Shown here: one piece after another, positions 4,994-8,514 of the stretch | Position numbering within the stretch: the stretch's first letter is position 1 | Layout of the letters: each line of letters opens with the position of its first letter | Assembly (NCBI GenBank): GCA_028289095.1 | Contig: JAQGGY010000034.1 | Location: 1-8,514, forward strand | Direction of reading: 5' to 3' | DNA from: Candidatus Saccharimonadota bacterium | GTDB lineage: Bacteria; Patescibacteriota; Saccharimonadia; Saccharimonadales; Saccharimonadaceae | DNA: 8,514 bases | The notes under the pieces: model-generated | What the model was told of the DNA's origin: nothing | The model's input: the letters and a program-made list of their open reading frames with translations, nothing else | The model's database searches: none | Position numbers and translations under genes: made by a program

Positions 4994-7114
4994 TTATTCT
5001 TCGATGTTACGGATGCTTAGACTTAGGCGGCCACGCTCGTCGATGCCGACAAGTTTGACAGGCAAAATCTGACCTTCATGCAAGACGTCCTCTACCCTTT
5101 CAACGCGCTCATTTGAAAGCTCGCTGATATGGACCATGCCGTCGATACCTGGCATGATGTTGATGAACGCACCAAAGTCTTTGATACTAACGACTTTACC
5201 TTCGTAAATGCGGCCGACTTCTGGTTCTTCGGTCAATGCTTTGATCCAGTCAATTGCCATGGCAATCTTTTTAGGATCGTTGCCCGCTACGGTAATTAAA
5301 CCGTCTTCTTTGATGTCGATCATCGCACCAGTTTCGGCAGTAATCTTGTTGATAACTTCCCCGCCCTTACCAATAACGGCACCGATTTTTTCAGGATTGA
5401 TTTTGATTTTTTCAATCCGTGGTGCGTACTGACTAAGGGTTGGTTTTGGTGCAGCCAAAGTTGTTAGCATATGTTTCAAGATATGCTCACGGCCAGGCTT
5501 TGATTTATCAAGCGCTTGGCGAAGGATTTCGACAGGCAGACCATGAACTTTCATATCCATTTGAATTGCCGTAATACCCTTTTCAGTACCGGTAATCTTG
5601 AAGTCCATATCACCAGCAAAATCTTCGGCATCGGCGATATCAGACAAGACATACGGCGTATCACCGTCCATCATTAGGCCCATAGCGATACCAGATACTG
5701 GTCGCTTTAGTGGCACACCGGCGTCCATCAACGCCAACACGCTGCTACATGTTGCTGCCATTGACGTTGAGCCGTTCTGGCTCATGATTTCTGTTACTGA
5801 ACGAATTGCATACGGGAATTCTTCTTCGGTTGGCAATACGGCCATAACAGCGCGTTCCGCAAGGTAACCGTGGCCGATTTCGCGGCGACCTGGCGATCCA
5901 AGGCGACGGACTTCACCGACTGTGTAGCCTGGGGCGTTGTAATGGTGCATATAGCGACGTTCACCGTCGGTCACTTCCATAGTGTCAACCATTTGAGCAA
6001 AACTGAGTGGCGCCAGCGTTACAATGTTAAGACCTTGAGTAAGGCCGCGCGTAAAGATCGCTGAGCCATGTGTGCGTGGCAAGATACCCACTTCTGAACT
6101 TAGCTGACGGATTTCATCAAGCTGTCGACCGTCTGGACGTAAATTGTGCTCGACGATGCCACGGCGAACGTCCTTGTGTAGGGCCATAGTAAAGGCTTCG
6201 TCGTATTCACTACGGAGTGTTTTATAATCATCGGCGCCAAATTTTTCAGCCATTGCGTCGTGGAACTGGTCGCGAAGTGTCGAAACAAGTTCATTGCGCT
6301 CTGGGTATGGTTTTCGCAGATCTTCACCAAGTTTGTCAGCCATCCATTCATCAACGACTGTTTGGAATTCGTCGTTTGGAAGGATAAGTTCGTACGCAAG
6401 CGGCTGAACATTAACTTTTTCGGCGAGTTCTTTTTGTAAAGCAATTGCTGGCTGCAATTGATCGTATGCCCACGCAAGCGCATCTGCAACAACTTCTTCG
6501 GATACTTCATTAGCACCAGCTTCTACCATCGTAATACCAGATTCGATACCGGCCACAACAAGGTCAAGATCGCTCGCTTCGCGCTCTTCAGGGCTGGCGA
6601 AGGCTTTAAATTCACCATTAACGAGTGCGACACGCAAACCAGCTACTGGACCATCAAATGGTGCGCCACTAAGCGTCAACGCAGCAGATGCGGCAATCAT
6701 TGCGACCATATCAGGACGGAAATTAGGATCTAATGACAGTACTGACGCAACGGTCTGCACTTCTTGACGGTAGCCTTTTGGAAACAACGGACGGATTGGA
6801 CGATCGATCAAGCGACCAATCAAAATTGCTTCATCGCTTGGGCGACCTTCACGTTTAATGAAACGGCTGCCACTAATTTTGCCAGCGGCATACATTTTTT
6901 CTTCGTAATCGATAGATAACGGGAAATAGTCCATGCCGCTAATTGATTTTTTACTGACCATCGCCGTACCCAATACGACAGTTTCACCGTACGTTACCAG
7001 TACCGATGCGCTAGTACGGAATCCGACGCGGTTGACTTCTAATGTTAATGGTTTGCCACAAAGTTCAGTGGTAACAGAAATAATTTCCTTACCAGTAGGG
7101 TTAATCGTAGACAT
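4994..7114 (-). CDS. pnp: Polynucleotide phosphorylase
   Basis: PNPase degrades RNA 3' to 5' using phosphate, releasing nucleoside diphosphates, and forms a trimeric ring in the cytoplasm. The 706-aa protein is close to the E. coli length (711). Domains in order are: first RNase PH-like domain (about 10-145), helical domain (about 240-325), second RNase PH-like domain (about 326-555), KH domain (about 565-625, GKGG at 582-585) and S1 domain (about 633-703). The active site is intact: phosphate-binding NGSTS at 447-451, and D498, D504 and K506 in AEDFAGDMDFK, matching E. coli D486, D492 and K494. The ATG at 7114 is chosen because AGGAGG sits 6 bases upstream; an in-frame ATG at 7144 would add ten residues upstream of that site. 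There is no rpsO directly upstream, although the pair is often adjacent in bacteria. Instead, a membrane protein gene diverges from it. Confidence 0.98.
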   Translation of the reverse strand: MSTINPTGKEIISVTTELCGKPLTLEVNRVGFRTSASVLVTYGETVVLGTAMVSKKSISGMDYFPLSIDYEEKMYAAGKISGSRFIKREGRPSDEAILIGRLIDRPIRPLFPKGYRQEVQTVASVLSLDPNFRPDMVAMIAASAALTLSGAPFDGPVAGLRVALVNGEFKAFASPEEREASDLDLVVAGIESGITMVEAGANEVSEEVVADALAWAYDQLQPAIALQKELAEKVNVQPLAYELILPNDEFQTVVDEWMADKLGEDLRKPYPERNELVSTLRDQFHDAMAEKFGADDYKTLRSEYDEAFTMALHKDVRRGIVEHNLRPDGRQLDEIRQLSSEVGILPRTHGSAIFTRGLTQGLNIVTLAPLSFAQMVDTMEVTDGERRYMHHYNAPGYTVGEVRRLGSPGRREIGHGYLAERAVMAVLPTEEEFPYAIRSVTEIMSQNGSTSMAATCSSVLALMDAGVPLKRPVSGIAMGLMMDGDTPYVLSDIADAEDFAGDMDFKITGTEKGITAIQMDMKVHGLPVEILRQALDKSKPGREHILKHMLTTLAAPKPTLSQYAPRIEKIKINPEKIGAVIGKGGEVINKITAETGAMIDIKEDGLITVAGNDPKKIAMAIDWIKALTEEPEVGRIYEGKVVSIKDFGAFINIMPGIDGMVHISELSNERVERVEDVLHEGQILPVKLVGIDERGRLSLSIRNIEE

Positions 7115-7120
7115 GTTTGT

Positions 7121-7126
7121 CCTCCT
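7121..7126 (-). promoter_or_regulatory. Shine-Dalgarno fixing the pnp start
   Basis: AGGAGG on the minus strand (7126-7121) lies 6 bases before the ATG at 7114 and so decides against the longer in-frame start at 7144. Confidence 0.85.
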
Positions 7127-7213
7127 TGATTGTTCGCTCACCATTTAATAAATTGGCGAATAAGTAACGGGTGCAGATTTTCTATATTTAGAAATACTGT
7201 ATCCACCACTTAA

Positions 7214-7227
7214 ACCGCCTGTGCGGT
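7214..7227 (-). promoter_or_regulatory. Hairpin near the 5' end of the pnp leader
   Basis: ACCGC (7214-7218) and GCGGT (7223-7227) form a 5-bp GC-rich stem with a 4-base loop. With the proposed pnp promoter it would lie within the first 10-20 bases of a leader of about 120 nt. In E. coli a leader stem-loop is the target of PNPase autocontrol with RNase III; a similar role here is only a suggestion, because this stem is much shorter. Confidence 0.4.
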
Positions 7228-7240
7228 GAGCGTTATACCT

Positions 7241-7246
7241 ATTATA
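7241..7246 (-). promoter_or_regulatory. Probable pnp -10 box
   Basis: A consensus TATAAT lies on the minus strand at 7246-7241, followed by a second, weaker TATAAC at 7237-7232. No clear -35 is found 16-18 bases upstream. Transcription would begin near 7234, giving a leader of about 120 nt before the pnp ATG. Confidence 0.55.
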
Positions 7247-7286
7247 CTCTACTTCGTTAGACGATTGCCGTGATACTTGTCATAGC

Positions 7287-7316
7287 TTGCAACTTTTTAT
7301 ATTTGGTGGTTAGATA
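7287..7316 (+). promoter_or_regulatory. Possible promoter of the membrane protein gene
   Basis: TTGCAA at 7287-7292 and TAGATA at 7311-7316 are 18 bases apart, with an overlapping TATATG at 7315-7320. The match is modest. It would put the start of transcription inside or just before the inverted repeat at 7317-7343. Confidence 0.3.
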
Positions 7317-7343
7317 TATGTGTCGGAATCGTTCCTACACGTA
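7317..7343 (+). repeat. Inverted repeat in the leader of the membrane protein gene
   Basis: The core arms GTGTCGGAA (7320-7328) and TTCCTACAC (7332-7340) pair with one mismatch around TCG, and the pairing extends to 7317/7343 with one G-T wobble. It lies just downstream of the possible promoter and 10 bases before the Shine-Dalgarno, so it could be an operator or a leader RNA hairpin. Confidence 0.45.
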
Positions 7344-7364
7344 CATTGAAATGAGGTTTTTCTA

Positions 7365-7754
7365 TTGTCATCTATAGACGCTGGATGGTTTTGGTCCGGA
7401 ATAGTCATCGTGCTTATTGGCCTATGGCTGATAAAAAGCAAAGGAGCGGGTTCAACTGCTGCCGGCTTGATCATTGCTAACATCGGACTTTACGCTGCCC
7501 TCGCTGGCGTACTGACAATAGGAGTCAATGATCGGTTTGCAATCGTACTCACTACCCTGTTCATCAGTTCGCTAGTGCTTATCATGTTGCCTATCGGCTT
7601 CGTAAGAGTCCTTGGGGTCATTCTGGCCATACTGACATTCATCGCGCTCACCTCCATTTTGGCAACACTTCCAGATTCATCCTACATCAAGACAGTCCTT
7701 ACGACCTTTTGGACATCCGTCATTGACGTATGGGATGCTATCTGGCCCGGGTAG
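7365..7754 (+). CDS. Four-helix integral membrane protein of unknown function (TTG start)
   Basis: The 129-residue protein is almost entirely hydrophobic. Probable membrane helices lie at about 7-23, 32-52, 58-77 and 80-101, followed by a short C-terminal segment with tryptophans (TTFWTSVIDVWDAIWPG). There is no signal peptide distinct from helix 1 and no catalytic or transport motif that I recognise. The start is TTG: TGAGG at 7352-7356 lies 8 bases upstream, and no ATG is available in this frame nearby. The ATG at 7351 is in another frame and stops after eight codons. It diverges from pnp and is convergent with the ABC permease. The only regulatory hint is the inverted repeat in its leader. 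That it is a real gene is well supported by the Shine-Dalgarno, the regular helix pattern and the terminator downstream; its role is not known. Confidence 0.8.
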   Translation: MSSIDAGWFWSGIVIVLIGLWLIKSKGAGSTAAGLIIANIGLYAALAGVLTIGVNDRFAIVLTTLFISSLVLIMLPIGFVRVLGVILAILTFIALTSILATLPDSSYIKTVLTTFWTSVIDVWDAIWPG

Positions 7755-7782
7755 CCATACGGCACCTCAACCTATCCGACAC

Positions 7783-7853
7783 TGTGGCGCGGGTGCGTCT
7801 GAATATCCACTGCTGAAAAAGCAGTTGTTGATACTCAGACGTACCCGCCCACA
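7783..7853. ncRNA. Long near-perfect hairpin, possible structured RNA
   Basis: Arms 7783-7802 and 7835-7853 pair over 19 base pairs with a single bulged base (C7788) and one G-U pair (7795/7842). The helix continues through TATC (7804-7807) with GATA (7830-7833). It closes with an inner stem ACTGCT (7809-7814) and AGCAGT (7820-7825) around GAAAA. The whole element is 71 nt and GC-rich at its base. It has no T-run directly after it on either strand, and a separate terminator follows at 7871-7895, so it is not a simple terminator. It might be a stable 3' UTR element of the membrane protein message, a small RNA, or a dispersed palindromic repeat. The fold is plain from the sequence; whether it is a functional RNA is not known. 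Confidence 0.5.
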
Positions 7854-7870
7854 ACAACCATTTTAATAAC

Positions 7871-7895
7871 AACACCCTGGTAGGTGTTATTTTTT
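7871..7895 (+). terminator. Intrinsic terminator after the membrane protein gene
   Basis: AACACC (7871-7876) pairs with GGTGTT (7883-7888) around CTGGTA and is followed by A and six T (7890-7895). An alternative pairing uses AATAAC at 7865-7870 with GTTATT at 7886-7891 and a 3-base bulge, so the element can also form from the minus strand, where no good T-run follows it. Confidence 0.75.
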
Positions 7896-7948
7896 GTTAT
7901 AAAAAACTATGCGATTATCTGAGCAGCCGAATCCTCGCCAATACATTC

Positions 7949-8514
7949 TTAGCGAACGTCTCTGCCACGAAACAGCAAAGCACTAATAATAAGCGCAACA
8001 CAAATAATAGATAGGTAAACGACAGCATCGGCCGCTGCAATCCCAGACTTGGCGATAGTGGCCGCTGGAAAATAATGCAGCAATGAAACGACTTCGTACG
8101 GCTCAAGCCAGTCAACGGACTTTGCAAACGTCGTCAAGATGAAACTGCCAACCGCCAAAAGGACCCCCAGCGCCATAGTCAAACCGCGATGTCCACTAGC
8201 AATGCCAACACTAAACACAATCGTTGCAAGGCAAACGGTCAGTAGCCATGTCATCGCCCCTAACCTTACGATCACATCCACGCCGAGTGATTCATTGATC
8301 ACCAGCAACCCAAGCAACATGCCTACGATAACGGCGAGTGTCGTTATTAGACAAATCACCACGATTGCCAGCCATTTGCTAAATAGAATGTGCAAGCGAC
8401 TCAGCGGCATCGCGAGCAACATTCGCATTTGCCCCTTTTCCTCTTCACCTACCGTCAAACCAACCGATAATATAATTGCGATCATGCTGACGAAAATCGG
8501 GATACGGACGTCAA
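7949..8514 (-). CDS. ABC-2 type transporter permease (partial, start off right edge)
   Basis: This is the membrane subunit of an ABC transporter, probably an exporter. The reading frame is open to the window edge (DVRIPIFVSMIAII...), so the ATG at 8485 is internal and the N-terminus is missing. About 188 residues are visible. The hydrophobic IPIFVSMIAIILSVGLTV is followed by GEEEKGQMRMLLAMPLSRLHILFSK, the hallmark loop of ABC-2 permeases (GEEE...G, then LL..P.SR). Four more hydrophobic helices follow, with the coupling stretch VDWLEPYEVVSLLHYFP before the last one, and a basic C-terminus FRGRDVR. The ATP-binding partner would be expected upstream, beyond the window. The substrate cannot be told from the sequence. 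It is convergent with the membrane protein gene at 7365. Confidence 0.9.
   Translation of the reverse strand, partial: DVRIPIFVSMIAIILSVGLTVGEEEKGQMRMLLAMPLSRLHILFSKWLAIVVICLITTLAVIVGMLLGLLVINESLGVDVIVRLGAMTWLLTVCLATIVFSVGIASGHRGLTMALGVLLAVGSFILTTFAKSVDWLEPYEVVSLLHYFPAATIAKSGIAAADAVVYLSIICVALIISALLFRGRDVR

Noticed and set aside
5208..6733. Several open frames within pnp on both strands (for example 5598-5867, 5870-6064 and 6100-6516)
   Set aside because: They are shadow frames of a well-conserved pnp gene, without ribosome sites or recognisable protein sequence.
7915..8127. 70-codon minus-strand frame at the end of the permease gene
   Set aside because: It is an out-of-frame shadow of the permease, low in protein character, and overlaps conserved helices of that gene.
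1..8514. CRISPR array, tRNA, rRNA, insertion sequence or replication origin
   Set aside because: No regularly spaced repeats, cloverleaf, conserved rRNA stretches, transposase or iteron-like repeats were seen on reading both strands.

Overview
The window looks like bacterial chromosome from a small-genome lineage. Candidatus Saccharibacteria/Patescibacteria is my best guess, by inference only. Supporting signs are the standard genetic code with TGA as a stop, compact spacing, genes whose -10 boxes lie almost on their start codons, and a family-4-type uracil-DNA glycosylase (UDG) that has lost most of its iron-sulfur ligands. No rRNA, tRNA, CRISPR array or insertion sequence was seen.

Left part (1-3967): the 5' edge of an unidentified minus-strand gene is followed by a minus-strand UDG. 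Diverging from it across about 50 bases is a long type ISP/IIG-like restriction-modification gene (nuclease, methyltransferase and target recognition on one chain, with no helicase). That gene is split by a frameshift near 1498, between the nuclease/linker part and the methyltransferase part. Its central segment (about 2345-3540) has lower GC and uses AGA/AGG arginine codons that are absent from its flanks. This marks it as a mosaic in which the methyltransferase C-terminal half and the target-recognition domain were probably exchanged.

Middle (3968-4993): 48 bases downstream sits a two-gene toxin-antitoxin unit. It has an extended -10 promoter with a palindrome on it, a 57-residue antitoxin candidate with a strong Shine-Dalgarno, and an overlapping PIN-domain toxin with all four acidic residues. 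Together with the restriction gene this forms a small defence/addiction island. Convergent to it, on the minus strand, is a 34-codon reading frame for a very basic, hydrophobic peptide with its own Shine-Dalgarno and a possible promoter. A strong terminator follows and serves pnp.

Right part (4994-8514): pnp (polynucleotide phosphorylase, minus strand) is intact, with a leader of about 120 nt that holds a small hairpin. Diverging from it is a four-helix membrane protein of unknown function with a TTG start and an inverted repeat in its leader. Downstream lies a striking 71-nt near-perfect hairpin of unknown role, then an intrinsic terminator. The window ends in a minus-strand ABC-2 type transporter permease that runs off the right edge.

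The most notable points are the Fe-S-ligand-depleted UDG, the frameshifted and mosaic restriction gene, the toxin-antitoxin pair with an unrecognised antitoxin, the small cationic peptide and the long hairpin.
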